Made by a program: the position numbers and the translations under genes. A DNA stretch of 64,000 nucleotides. Source: Nectonema munidae (taxonomy: Eukaryota; Nematomorpha; Nectonematoida; Nectonematidae). Below, one piece after another: positions 11,881 through 21,617 of this stretch. Position 1 is the stretch's first letter. Every line of letters starts with the position of its first letter. The DNA lies in the NCBI GenBank assembly GCA_030549495.1, contig JAUIRK010000775.1, forward strand, positions 124,001 to 188,000. The letters run 5' to 3'. The notes beneath the pieces are model-generated. The model was not told the DNA's origin. It saw only the letters and a program-made list of their open reading frames with translations, and searched no databases.

Positions 11881-11939
11881 AATGATTGCCAATTTTTTAC
11901 AAAATTTTGGCGTGAACCTACTAAATGATTGATTGCGAA

Positions 11940-12735
11940 TCTGATCGTGACATTTATTTTTTATAAAAATCAATCAAACTTGTCAAAAAGTGATTGATAT
12001 TTGACAGCTCAAATAAAAGAAGAAACTTTTAGTTTAAATGGGTATACAAATTTTTTTACCATATATACCCATTTTAATGTGTGCTGAACACGATGGTCAC
12101 GTTTATATTTTTAAAAATCAACTAAACCTGTCAAAAAATTGATTGATATATGACAGTTCAACTATAAAAAAAGAAACTTTTAGTTTAAATGGGTATACAA
12201 AGTTTTTTACACATATATACGCATTTTCAAGTGTTCTGAACACGATGGTCACGTTTATATTTTTAAAAAATGAACCAAATCTGTCAAAAAATTGATTGAT
12301 ATATGACAGCTCAACTAAAAAAATAAATTTTTAGTTTAAATGGTTATACAAGCTTTTTTTACACATATATAACCATTTTCAAGTGTGCTGAACACAATGG
12401 TCACGTTTATATTTTAAAAAAATGAACCAAACCTGTCAAAAAATTGATTGATATATGACAGCTCAACTAAAAAAAGAAATTTTTAGTTTAAATGGGTATA
12501 CAAAGTTTTTTACACATATATACGCATTTTCAAGTGTTCTGAACACGATGGTCACGTTTATATTTTTAAAAAATGAACCAAACCTGTCAAAAAATTGATT
12601 TATATATGACAGCTCAACTAAAAAAAGAAATTTTTAGTTTAAATGGTTATACAAGCTTTTTTTACACATATATACCCATTTTCAAGTGTGCTGAACACAA
12701 TGGTCACGTTTATTTTTTTAAAAATCAACCAAACT
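11940..12735. repeat. ~152-bp minisatellite, five copies, each with an internal hairpin
   Basis: The landmark TGTCAAAAA recurs at 11981, 12129, 12282, 12434 and 12585 (spacing 148, 153, 152, 151). Each unit contains an inverted repeat AAATGGGTATACAA...TATATACCCATTT (some units have GGTTATA/TATAACC), and then GAACACGATGGTCACGTTTA. An inverted single copy lies at about 13985-14115. The arms have compensating differences: units with GGTTATA on one side tend to have TATAACC on the other. Confidence 0.92.
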
Positions 12736-13923
12736 TTTTAATGCGACAATTTAATATATCCGACACTTTTTTTGTAAATAATAAGATCCATTGACTATTT
12801 TGTATCTTTTAATTTATTAATCCGACAAATTTTGATTCCAATTACGACATAATACGACTTTTTAATCCGACTTTTTAAAATTCTTTAGATTTAATATTAT
12901 AGATTATTATTATTTAAATTATTATTATATATTTAGATTTATATTTTAATCTATAATTTTATTATAGATTCTATTATTATACTAATTACAAAACATAAAA
13001 TTACCAAAAATATTTGAAATTTGTATTAAAATAATTTTTAGTTTGCAATCAAGTTTGTTGCTAGTAGATTGCACTGCTTGTCATCCTAAACTTGAATTGT
13101 CAAACATAGAACTAAAGTTTTTGCCGCCTAATACTACAGCTTATACTCAACCTATTGATGCAGGCCTTTACGAATATTTAAAGTATTTTATCGTAAGCAA
13201 ATTGAAAAACAATTTTTGAGACAAATCGAGGATTAGTTGCCACAAAGTTTGAACATAAGACAAGCAATAAATTTTATAACTATAGCATGGAAAAATGTTT
13301 TAGCTCAGACTATTGAAAATTGCTTTCGTCATGTGGGAATTTTTTCAAATAGATCTGATGTAGAAGTGAACAAAGGATATTCACCTGATCCAAAAGAAAG
13401 AGAAACGGTAGAAGAAGATTTAGAAACTTTAATGCAACAGTTGCCAGGATCTTTTATGACAAGTAAAAATTATATAGAGGTTGAAAATGAAATTGAAACA
13501 ACAAGAAATTTAACAGATGAAGAAATCCTTGAAATTGTTGCTCCAGCCAAAGAAAGAAAAGGTGATAGTTCTTTTAGTATTGGAAATGATGAATTAAACT
13601 CTGATGCAGAGCCTCCGACATCCATTTAAGAAATGCGGTCTTATTTAAGTGGAGCAATAAAATTTTGTGAAAAAAATGAAGATTTTTCCCAATTTTTAGA
13701 CGTTTTATTATTAATTTTAAATCAAGTGAATAAAACAAATGAAAAAAGAATGAAACAAGTTAGTATAGAGAAATTTTTAGTATAAATTTTAATAAAATTT
13801 TCAATTGTTTAAAAATTTCTTTTTGTTTTGAAATTTTGAATGTATAATTTTTTAATAAGAGATTTCTTAATCCGACCTCACTAATTCTGTAACCATAGAT
13901 GTCGGATTAACCAATCATCGCTG
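12728..13923 (+). mobile_element. pogo/Tigger-type element, internally deleted
   Basis: The right end, inverted, reads CAGCGATGATTGGTTAATCC then GACATC and abuts TA (13924-13925). The left side near 12728-12760 has a degenerate equivalent (CAACCAAACTTTTTAATGCG). AATCCGAC motifs are repeated subterminally on both sides (12745, 12820, 12850, 12868; 13868, 13905), as in Tigger elements. The coding remnant at 13050-13784 is the C-terminal half of the transposase. The element sits between the minisatellite array and its inverted copy. Confidence 0.75.
13050..13784 (+). pseudogene. Tigger/TIGD-like DDE_1 transposase, C-terminal half
   Basis: It starts with LLLVDCTACHPKLELSNIEL then KFLPPNTTAYTQPIDAG, the second-Asp region and the NTT-xQPxDxG block of pogo/Tigger (DDE_1) transposases. 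The canonical LLLDN is changed to LLVDC. After a frame change near 13165 it reads FKVFYRKQIEKQFLRQIED, a stop at 13234, then LPQSLNIRQAINFITIAWKN and ENCFRHVGIF, and an acidic tail to 13629. A further stop is followed by SYLSGAIKFCEKNEDFSQFL to VSIEKFLV. The CENP-B-type DNA-binding half is missing through internal deletion. Confidence 0.85.
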
Positions 13924-13984
13924 TATATCATTTTCAGTTATATTTTCTTTTTATGCAATTTTGTTTTGCCTACTTATAATTTTA

Positions 13985-14115
13985 TTTGTTCTGTGACAAA
14001 ATAAATTACATATATAGCTACGTATAACCATTTAATCATGAAGACCTTTATTTCAGTTGAAGCGTCATATGTCAATCATTTTTTGACAGGTATGATGAAT
14101 TTTTATAAAAAATAA
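13985..14115. repeat. Inverted single copy of the ~152-bp minisatellite unit
   Basis: ATATGTCAATCATTTTTTGA then CAGGT at 14067-14090 is the reverse complement of the minisatellite landmark CCTGTCAAAAAATTGATTGA then TATATGACAG. The part at 14005-14040 (ACATATATAGCTACGTATAACCATT) corresponds to the hairpin region. With the array at 11940-12735 it brackets the Tigger relic in opposite orientation. Confidence 0.75.
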
Positions 14116-14127
14116 AAAAAAAGTAAA

Positions 14128-14656
14128 CATATGGAAAACACATGTTTCAAAAGGAAATTTTGAGATGTTTCCACGATATCTTAAATTTAATATTGAAGAA
14201 AAATATAAAAAATTTTTAAATCTTAATAAATCTCATTTAGATGATCTTTGTTTTGAAATTGAAAAATATTTTCCTTGCCTTTCAATACATATTTATGATT
14301 GGGTGCGGAATCCATTTTCTAAATCTGTAAATCAGCCTTGTAACTTTACGTTGAAAGAAGAAGAAGATTTTTGTGAGCTGCAATGTGATCGTACACTTAA
14401 ATTGAAATTCACAGACTTATCTCTTGATAAGTTTTGGATTTCTGTAAAGGAAGAATTTCCTACAATTTTCAAAAGAGCAATTGATATATTATTGCAATTT
14501 TCAACTTCTTACATGCGTGAGCAAGCCTTTTCTCACTTAAGAAGTATCATATGCAAAGATAGGAATCGCTCGCTATCAGTTGAGAATGAAATCCCCGTGT
14601 GTTTATCCAATGTTCGACTTCGTATTAAATATTTGCGTAGCAGACCTCAGGCATAA
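14128..14656 (+). pseudogene. hAT transposase C-terminal fragment (ZBED-type)
   Basis: Just before the main frame, GNFEMFPRYL is readable, the usual HFxxGNFEMFP motif. The frame 14165-14656 then carries the middle (DWVRNPFSKSVNQPCNFTLK, LQCDRTLKLKF) and the dimerisation block (LLQFSTSYMREQAFSHLRSI, then RSLSVENEIPVCLSNVRLRI), ending naturally at 14656. The N-terminal two thirds are missing. It is distinct in sequence from the other three ZBED-type copies, and its left end may be the terminus at 11543. Confidence 0.85.
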
Positions 14657-15044
14657 ATTTCCCATTAAAGATGCAGGACCCATTAGTGTCCAATGTTCCT
14701 CTAGTTCTAGAGGCACAATTTTTTATGTTAATTTTTTTCACATTCAAGCACCACGCTCAAAAACATTGATAGTTTCATATTAAAATACAAAAGGTATTTA
14801 TAACGTTTTATTAAAGGAAAATTCAAAAAATATTCTGACATATGATTTTTTTCAACTACAAACTTCATAATTTTTTTAATTTCAAGTTTAACATTCAGAA
14901 ACCTCTCTATATTTGTGTATAATATTCATCTTATAAAACCATATGTAAGAAAACATTTTAAATAAAGTATTTTTCTAAAATTACACCGAAAAAACATTTG
15001 TCTTCATTTTTTATCTTATAGAATTGTGAAAATCTATCATGTTC
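14657..15044. other. AT-rich stretch, nothing recognised
   Basis: I looked here for the right terminus of the preceding hAT (an inverted CAGCGTTTTTCAACC) and did not find it. No other feature was seen. Confidence 0.4.
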
Positions 15045-15499
15045 CTTTAGAGCAGTGGTTCTTAACCTTTTTTCTATAATTCCCCATTTTTAGTGATCGA
15101 ACTTTCAATTTCCCACCACAGTTATCGTTCACTAAAAAAAATTACTTTTAACCTATTAGTGTTTAGTGGGTAAATATACATTTTGCTTTTTTGTGTCATT
15201 TTACTAACTCGAAATTTTGTTTATATACTAAATTTATTTCTTTAAAAAATTTTTTATCAAACATAGTTTGAACGTTATCTTTCTTATAAACATATTTTTG
15301 TATGATATATTATTTGTATTAAATTAAAAACTATTTGGAGATTATTTTTTTAAAGCAAACGTCATCATGAATATAGTATCAAAGCAATAAAGTTAAATTG
15401 AAGACCGCTGTATTAAAAAGATGAGGCATTTCTCATAATTATAAAATATATATCAATTAGATTTTTTTCACAATTTATTAGCAAAATAAAATGAAAAAA

Positions 15500-17345
15500 T
15501 GCAACATCATCGGTTTCCATGCGATTTCTGCATTTGTTTTGCATTGACCAGTGCCTCAATATTTGGCTTAATTTTTGAAATTGCGCAGCGCAAATCAGAT
15601 TCAAGATCAATCAGGCGCTTTCGCGATTTTATTTTGATTTGAACGATGCTTGAAACCCCAGACTCGCACAAGTACGTCGAAGGAAATGCAACTAGAAGTG
15701 TGAGAGCGGACAAAGAACGCGAGGATACAAGTCATACATGGTAGCCCAGAATGCGTTTAGATTTTTGTTTGCAAAAACAATGAGTCATTTATCAAATCAA
15801 GAAACTGTTCTATGACGTTCTCCGCTTCTTCTGGAAAGTTGTTAACTTGGAAACAGAATGGATCTCTTGTTAACTCGAGTATTGGGTTATTGATCTTGAA
15901 GTCAGAGAAATAGCGATTAAACTCGTCCAGAAGCCTGTTGAGGTAAATGACGATGTTGCTTTTAAGTACGTCGCTGACGTCAACTGAAGTTTCACTGATT
16001 CGAGCCAACGTTGGAAAAAACTTTGCACTACGGCCAGTTTCAAACTTTCCTCGCCAAAGATCAAGTTTCGAGACGAAAGCGTTTACTTTGCCTCAATGCC
16101 CAATTATATTGCAATCTGGTCCCTGTAGCTTTCGGTTAAGCTCAATCAGGTGACTGAACATATCTGCGAGAAATGCCAGCCTGTACTGGAATTCCTTATC
16201 AGAAAGAATAGTTTTTAAATCTTCTTTATTTCTTTCTTCCAAGAACTGTGTTACTTCAGGGAGCAAATGCACAAGCCTCCTCAACATATCGCTTTTGACA
16301 GCCAACGCACAGAAGTGAGGAACCAGAGTCCTTTGTAGTCGGATTCCAAATCCTGGCACAACCGTCGAAACAGTCGAGAGTTGAGAGCGCTTACTTTAAC
16401 ATAATTTACAATCCTAATAGCCGCATCAAGCGTTTCTTTAAGCGGTTGAGTCATTGTTCTTGACGCAAGCGCTTCTCGGTGTATAATACAGTGCCTTAGG
16501 AAAAAAACATTAGGATTTTTTTGCTTCACTAGTTGCGCAAAACCAGACCTCATACCCAACATAACAGGAGCTTTATCTGTCCAAACATTTACAAGTTTGT
16601 CCCAGTCCATCCTTCCTTTTCAAAAAAATCGTTAACAAGCTGCATGACATCGACAGCTTGGGTTGTTGTTTCTAGTGAGCGGTAAAATAATCTTCGATGT
16701 TTTGATTGAAGACGTAATGAACAAAGACAAATTCGACACCTCATCTAATTGAATAGCAAAGACAGGAGACGCTTTCACTCTTGCCAAGAGTTGCGACTTG
16801 ATATTGGACGACATATCAAAAATGCGTGACTTAACGGTATCGTTAGATAGAGAAATTTGTTTCATCTTCGCTACTGCAGATTCGCCAAGCAAAATATCAG
16901 CACATGAGATGAGGCATGGCTTTATGAGCCTCTCTGCGATGCTATGTGGTTTCTTTGCCTTTGCTGCCAAAAGAGAAACAGCATAGGATGAGTGCACGAT
17001 TGTTCTTGACTCAGTTTGAAATTTTCCGTCATGGTCCATCTTCATTTTCTTCAAACAGTATGCTTTTGATTCAAAAAATTATCTCTTACTGTTAGCAAGC
17101 TCAGGGTGTACATTGGAGAGATGCATCTTCAGTTGATGAGGCTTTATTGAATCATTACTGAGCGTTTTGTGGCAAATAACGCACTGAGGCAACTGTCCGT
17201 TGCGCCCTTCAACAAACGTGAAACCGTAGTCCATGTACTTGTCATATTTTCTTTTAGCTCTGTTTTTTCATGCTTCACCCTACTTTCATTATTCTCACTC
17301 ATAAATTCTTTTTTTTCTTTATTCATCTCTATCAAATAGGACAAT
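15500..17345 (-). pseudogene. hAT transposase (ZBED5/FAM200-like), full layout but multiply broken
   Basis: All parts of the family are present in order on the minus strand. A BED finger at about 17190-17090 reads PQCVICHKTLSNDSIKPHQL then KMHLSNVHPELANSKR. Then come KKPHSIAERLIKPCLISCAD and SNDTVKSRIFDMSSNIKSQL (17054-16750), DKLVNVWTDKAPVMLGMRSG then HCIIHREALASRTM (16610-16430), LNSRLFRRLCQDLESDYKGL then TSVRWLSKA (to about 16281), FQYRLAFLADMFSHLIELNR (to 16093), and the dimerisation block VAFPSTYLCESGVSSIVQIK (15713-15507). The reading frame changes at least four times between these blocks, so it is non-functional. It is more decayed than the 6.6-kb copy but keeps the N-terminus that copy lost. 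Confidence 0.9.
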
Positions 17346-17400
17346 TAATTGTTTTTATTTATTATTATTTGAAAGTGATGGAAAAGATAAAATAAATAAT

Positions 17401-17427
17401 GTTGTTGTTGTTGTTGTTGTTGTTGTT
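17401..17427. repeat. (GTT)n microsatellite
   Basis: Nine GTT units in a row inside the non-coding right part of the 15053-18259 hAT element. Confidence 0.95.
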
Positions 17428-18439
17428 TTTTACGTTATAAAATGGAAGGTTTCGAAAGTGGAGGGGTTTAAAATATAATGATATTATCATTGTGGTTTTG
17501 GTTTTTTTTTTTGGGGGGGTGGGGGGGGGCTGGAAAATAAATAATGAAAAAAGTTAATAGAGATGAAATAGACAACAATTAAAATTTTTAATTTTAATAA
17601 TCAAGCTCATGGATCTCATTACATATATTCTCATACATCAAAAATTTTAATAAAAATTAGGGCTGTGAAATTTAAGGACTAATTGATCGATTAAATTTAT
17701 TTTAACGTTTAAAGTTTCGTCTAATTATTAATCAGATTAAATTTTATTTTTGGGACTATCTCAATAAATATAATAGTGGCTAAAGAAAAAAATTAATAGA
17801 TATGAAAGACTACTTCTCTGGCAAATTACATAATCATTTTGGTTTAAAATTGTTAGATGAAGATAATATTGAAGATGCTACCCACGTTTATAAGAGAAAT
17901 AAAGTAATAACTAACTAAGGCTCACTCGATGTGTTAGCAATAAATAGATTGTGAGTAAGGAAGCAACCATTGTGTAATGATTGATGAATGATGATAGTGC
18001 TGTGTGTGCTTACGCCAACTTATATGCAAGGCTGGGCTCATTGCTAAATTTGGGTGTGTGTTCCAAGATATGGATGGAGAAGTGATTTTTTTATGTTTGG
18101 CATATTGGAAATGCTCAGTGTGATGCCATAGTTACTTTCATGTTTTGTCGGAATTTTAAAATATTGATTTTTTAGGCGACACAAACGGATGGAATTCCCC
18201 ACTTAGCAACATAACCATTCCCCACTAGTGGGGAATTCCCCACCGGTTAAGAAAGACTGCTCTAGAGGAACATTGGTCATATATGGAACTTTGTCTAATT
18301 ATCACACTTGGAAAGTATAAAAATGAGAAACTTAACTATTTATTATGATAAATGAAAAAACAATTAGGATGCAATCTAACGTTACAAGTAGCATACATTT
18401 TTACTGTATTTTTTTTACATAGCATGCATCATCCTTGGC

Positions 18440-19018
18440 TTTTCGCTGAAATAAGATGATGTAAACCAACTTTCAAGGTAGTCAATCTTCTTCCACTTGG
18501 CCCTGATGTATTGTGATTTCTCGTTTTAGTGAATAACTCATGGACTATATCTCGAGTGAATGTTAAAAGGTCTTTATTTGGAAAGCAAACAAGTTCAACT
18601 GAGTCTCCAAACTGCTACAGTTGCAATACTAAGTGTGTTTATAAAAAGTGGCCAATACCACTTTTTGGATTTGATAATTGGGCGGTATTGACTAACAAAA
18701 GGATCTAGTAAATCCACACCTCCCATTCCAATATTATATTCGTGAAAGTATGCTGGCTGAGAAATTTCTACTCTTTTTTTCATTTTCTTGCTGTATATTT
18801 TTGTTGCAAATATCGGATCGATTGTAAGATAGTTTGATCCAACAAATAGAACTTTGCTATCTTTCTATTGTACAATGGCAACATCTCCATCAGTATAACA
18901 ATCATAAAAACCTCTATCTTCATTTCTGTTAATTTTTTTTATGGTAAAAGCGGGCACTTTTTGATACGGTTTTCTTTAAGAGTACCAATGGCTTTAAATC
19001 CTTTTCTTTTAAAACTGT
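18440..19018 (-). pseudogene. piggyBac transposase, C-terminal part
   Basis: The minus strand reads KRKGFKAIGTLKENRIKKCP (about 19015-18955), the KGFxxxGTxREN motif of piggyBac (DDE_Tnp_1_7). Then come DSKVLFVGSNYLTIDP and, in the frame 18783-18595, FHEYNIGMGGVDLLDPFVSQ then KKWYWPLFINTL, the GVDLxDxxxxxYR...KKWYWP hallmark with its late catalytic Asp. Several stops interrupt it. It ends in degenerate C-terminal sequence by about 18440. The middle of the transposase is absent, and a Tigger transposase begins immediately upstream. Confidence 0.85.
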
Positions 19019-19019
19019 A

Positions 19020-20511
19020 TGTCCGTCTCGTCATCAACCTGATCAGAAGTAAGTAGCTCAGCAGTCTGTTGTGATTTAGCTGCAGGTAATTCTGTATTGG
19101 CCAATGCTGACACAGCATTGCTGAAGATTTGCTGATCTGTGAGAAGCTGAGCTATTGAGATGTTGTCTTCATCCTCCTCCCACGATTTTATCCATTCAAG
19201 GAAGGTTGGATGCTCTACTTCTTCTTCGGAAATGTTGGACAAGTTCTATTTCATGAGATCCTCCCCAGCACCCACTTCTGCCTGAGAGAATCCCTAGAAG
19301 TCTTTAATATGGAAGACCCTTGGACCAGCAGTTAATAATACACTTTTGTATGATGTCACTCCATGCCCTGGCTGTAGTATAAATCACATCATTGATGTGA
19401 AACTTTTTCAAGAAATCTCCAACATCAGCATTCTCATCGACGATGGCTTGAACAATATGTTTCTTGTAGTTACTCTTCACTGCGTTGATGATGACGTGAT
19501 CAAGTGGTTGACAGAGAGCTGTAGTATTCTTTGAAAGATAGTATACTGTGATCTTTCCATCCTGGGATCCAAGATACTCTGCTAGGGAGTGGGCAGGACA
19601 ATTATCGAGCAGTAGTACTGCTTTTTCTATTTCTCCAATCTTCCTCAGATGTCGATGAACAGATGGAACAAAAATGTTGAAAAACCATTTTTCAATTGAA
19701 GATGTAATCCCGGCGCTAGATGAATGAGTATACTTGAGAGGGAGTTTGTCCATGTTGACATTATTCAAACAACAAGAAGCTCTTGACTTGCCAATCTCAA
19801 GGGGCTTGATCTTAAGTGTTCCTGTTCGGTTGCAAGCTAGTAGAAGGGTCATCCTATCCTTGTTTTTTTCAGCCCCTGGTAAGCTGACTTGTTAGTCTTG
19901 GGTGCCAAATTTTTTCTTGGAAGGGACTTGTAATACAGCTCAGTTTCATCAGCATTGACGATCTGTTCTTCCTGTAGGTATTTGCTTCTATTAACTGGTG
20001 GTATCTTGGAAGGAAATGTTCAGCAGCCTGTGTGTCAGTTGAATAATTTTTTTCTGAGAATGACTTTGACTTGATTCCGTGACGTCTTTGAAAGCGTTGC
20101 AGCCAAACCTTGGAATCTACGAACCCAGTATCTTTTTCTCCATGAATCTCTTTGTGAAACTTCTGAGCTTGAGCTTAAAGGATGCTGCCAGAAATGGGCA
20201 CATTGGTATTGTTCTTCTGAGACAGCCAATCAAAAGTGGCTTTATCCAAGTCAGGATCTGCAGCTAACCTTGCTCTCTTTCTCTTTAGCCCATCTTGTCC
20301 ATCCAAATTGCTAACGAAGTCTCTCAGTTTCTGTTAATCTCGAAACCAACCACGTAGTGTACCTTCTGAAACTCCAAATTCTATTGAGACTTTTGCTTGG
20401 AATCTCCTTTTTTATTTTTGTCACTGCTTCCAACTTTTGATCGATGGCATATGAAGCATAAGCTTTCCTTTTCAGAGTTGGAGTTTGGTTTGCCATGTAT
20501 AGATAGGACAA
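19020..20511 (-). pseudogene. Tigger/TIGD-like transposase (HTH + CENP-B DBD + DDE_1), decayed
   Basis: From 20490 on the minus strand: MANQTPTLKRKAYASYAIDQ then KLEAVTKIKKEI, a psq-type HTH. Next is the CENP-B DNA-binding region (DWLSQKNNTNVPISGSILQA, QKFHKEIHGEKDTGFVDSKV, WLQRFQRRHGI) down to about 20040. The DDE_1 domain at 19852-19304 has LLACNRTGTLKIKPLEIGKS, VLLLDNCPAHSLAEYLGSQD and TTALCQPLDHVIINAVKSNY. The acidic tail EHPTFLEWIKSWEEDEDNIS ends near 19009. At least three frame changes or stops separate the blocks. All parts of the protein are present, so it is a full-length but dead copy. No clear pogo terminal repeat is visible at the 19.0-kb side, where piggyBac sequence begins at once. 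Confidence 0.88.
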
Positions 20512-20589
20512 TTAATAGCGAGGTGATCTGTAAAGATTCAATGATGATTGCCAGATGTGTACAGTTGAGTTGCGTGTGAATAAATGATT

Positions 20590-20928
20590 AATTATTATAA
20601 TGACTTATAAGTATGAATGCATCTTCCATTTGGGTTGTTCTTCCTTCACTTTTTTAGAACATAACGAGAGACTTTCACATTGGTTTTTAGGAGTCAAAAA
20701 TACATCCAGTCTGCCTAAAACATTGTTTGGTAAAAGTTCTGTTGTTGAATCTTTATCATCTTCTTCTTCCAAGTCAGTCAAATCTGTCACCTGTTTCAGG
20801 TGGCAGAATTACTATACTTGTATCATTTTCATCGTCACACTCTAATATGGTATCATAGTTGCTGAAACAATAAACATTGAAACGATGTCATCATTTTCAT
20901 TATTATTATCACTTTCAGAGTGAGACAT
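20590..20928 (-). pseudogene. Probable piggyBac transposase N-terminus
   Basis: The minus strand from 20928 reads MSHSESDNNNENDDIVSMFI then, with frame breaks, VILPPETGD, DLTDLEEEDDKDSTTELLPN and KVKEEQPKWKMHSYL. An acidic start followed by ILPPE...SD/DLxDxED and a K-W-K segment is the usual N-terminal layout of piggyBac-derived (PGBD-like) transposases. Its orientation matches the piggyBac C-terminal part at 18440-19018, with the Tigger transposase lying between. The assignment is by composition and order and is less secure than the C-terminal part. Confidence 0.55.
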
Positions 20929-21541
20929 TACGAGGATAATGAAACAAAATCAATGTTATGATGAGGAAAATATATTTTTTATAAAGGAGAGCAAACAAAA
21001 TGATTGATGTGCTTGCAAAACACTTGTGTCATTTTTGATAAATTGAAGACTTTTTAATTTTTTATACTAAACCAAACACTTTATTTTAAAAACTGAATAT
21101 ACAAAAATATTTTTCACTTGAACTTTAATTAAAAAGAAATTAGTACTCGTGCTAAGTTTTTGCTCTGGGGTTCAGTGAGATAAAAAATATCCAATATCTA
21201 AAACTAAAAATATGTGCCTATCCTTTTATTATATACAAATTAGAATTTTTTTAAGCCATTTTCAACAAGAATATATGATTCCTTAAATTATTCAGTTTTT
21301 AAAATTAAACCTACCAAAATTATAATAACTCTTTACATAATATTCATTGATATATTCATCAGTGTGAATCAGCTCAAACTTTTAAAAAATTTATTAGAAG
21401 CGATCGGACTATTAGCTATTATAATTATCAATGATTTGAAATACATAATTTTTTAAAACTTTTATCTAAAAGTTTTTTTTTATCCATTTTTAAATTTTAT
21501 ACAATTCCAATTACTTGCAGACTATTTTAAATTTTGTTTCG
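20929..21541. other. Upstream region of the stomatin-like gene
   Basis: An AT-rich stretch between the piggyBac relic and the first coding exon. CTTGCAG at 21517-21523 could be a splice acceptor for the exon that carries the start codon, which would place the promoter and a 5' non-coding exon further upstream. I cannot identify a promoter. Confidence 0.35.
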
Positions 21542-21617
21542 ATGCCTAATAAACCTTCAGAAGGACATGAAATGATACAAGTCGAACATAAAGAAACAGC
21601 TTTATATAATGAAGAAG
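21542..21617 (+). CDS. Stomatin-like gene, exon 1 (start codon)
   Basis: Encodes [20 protein letters not shown] plus LYNEE and ends in phase 1 at donor G|GTAGGT. The split Glu codon is completed exactly by the AA that opens exon 2. N-termini of stomatins are not conserved, so the call rests on the ATG, the good donor and the matching phase. Confidence 0.75.

Larger units (their letters stand above)
15053..18259 (-). mobile_element. ZBED-type hAT transposon, 3.2 kb, both ends present
   Basis: The left end is CAGTGGTTCTTAACCTTTTT. The right end, inverted, is CAGTCTTTCTTAACCGGTGG. The flanking 8-mers CTTTAGAG (15045-15052) and CTCTAGAG (18260-18267) differ at one base. Subterminal regions carry ATTCCCCA-type motifs on both sides. 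The transposase is on the minus strand from about 17340 to 15500. The ~900 bp between the BED finger and the right end carry a (GTT)n run, a T/G tract and no coding. Confidence 0.92.
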
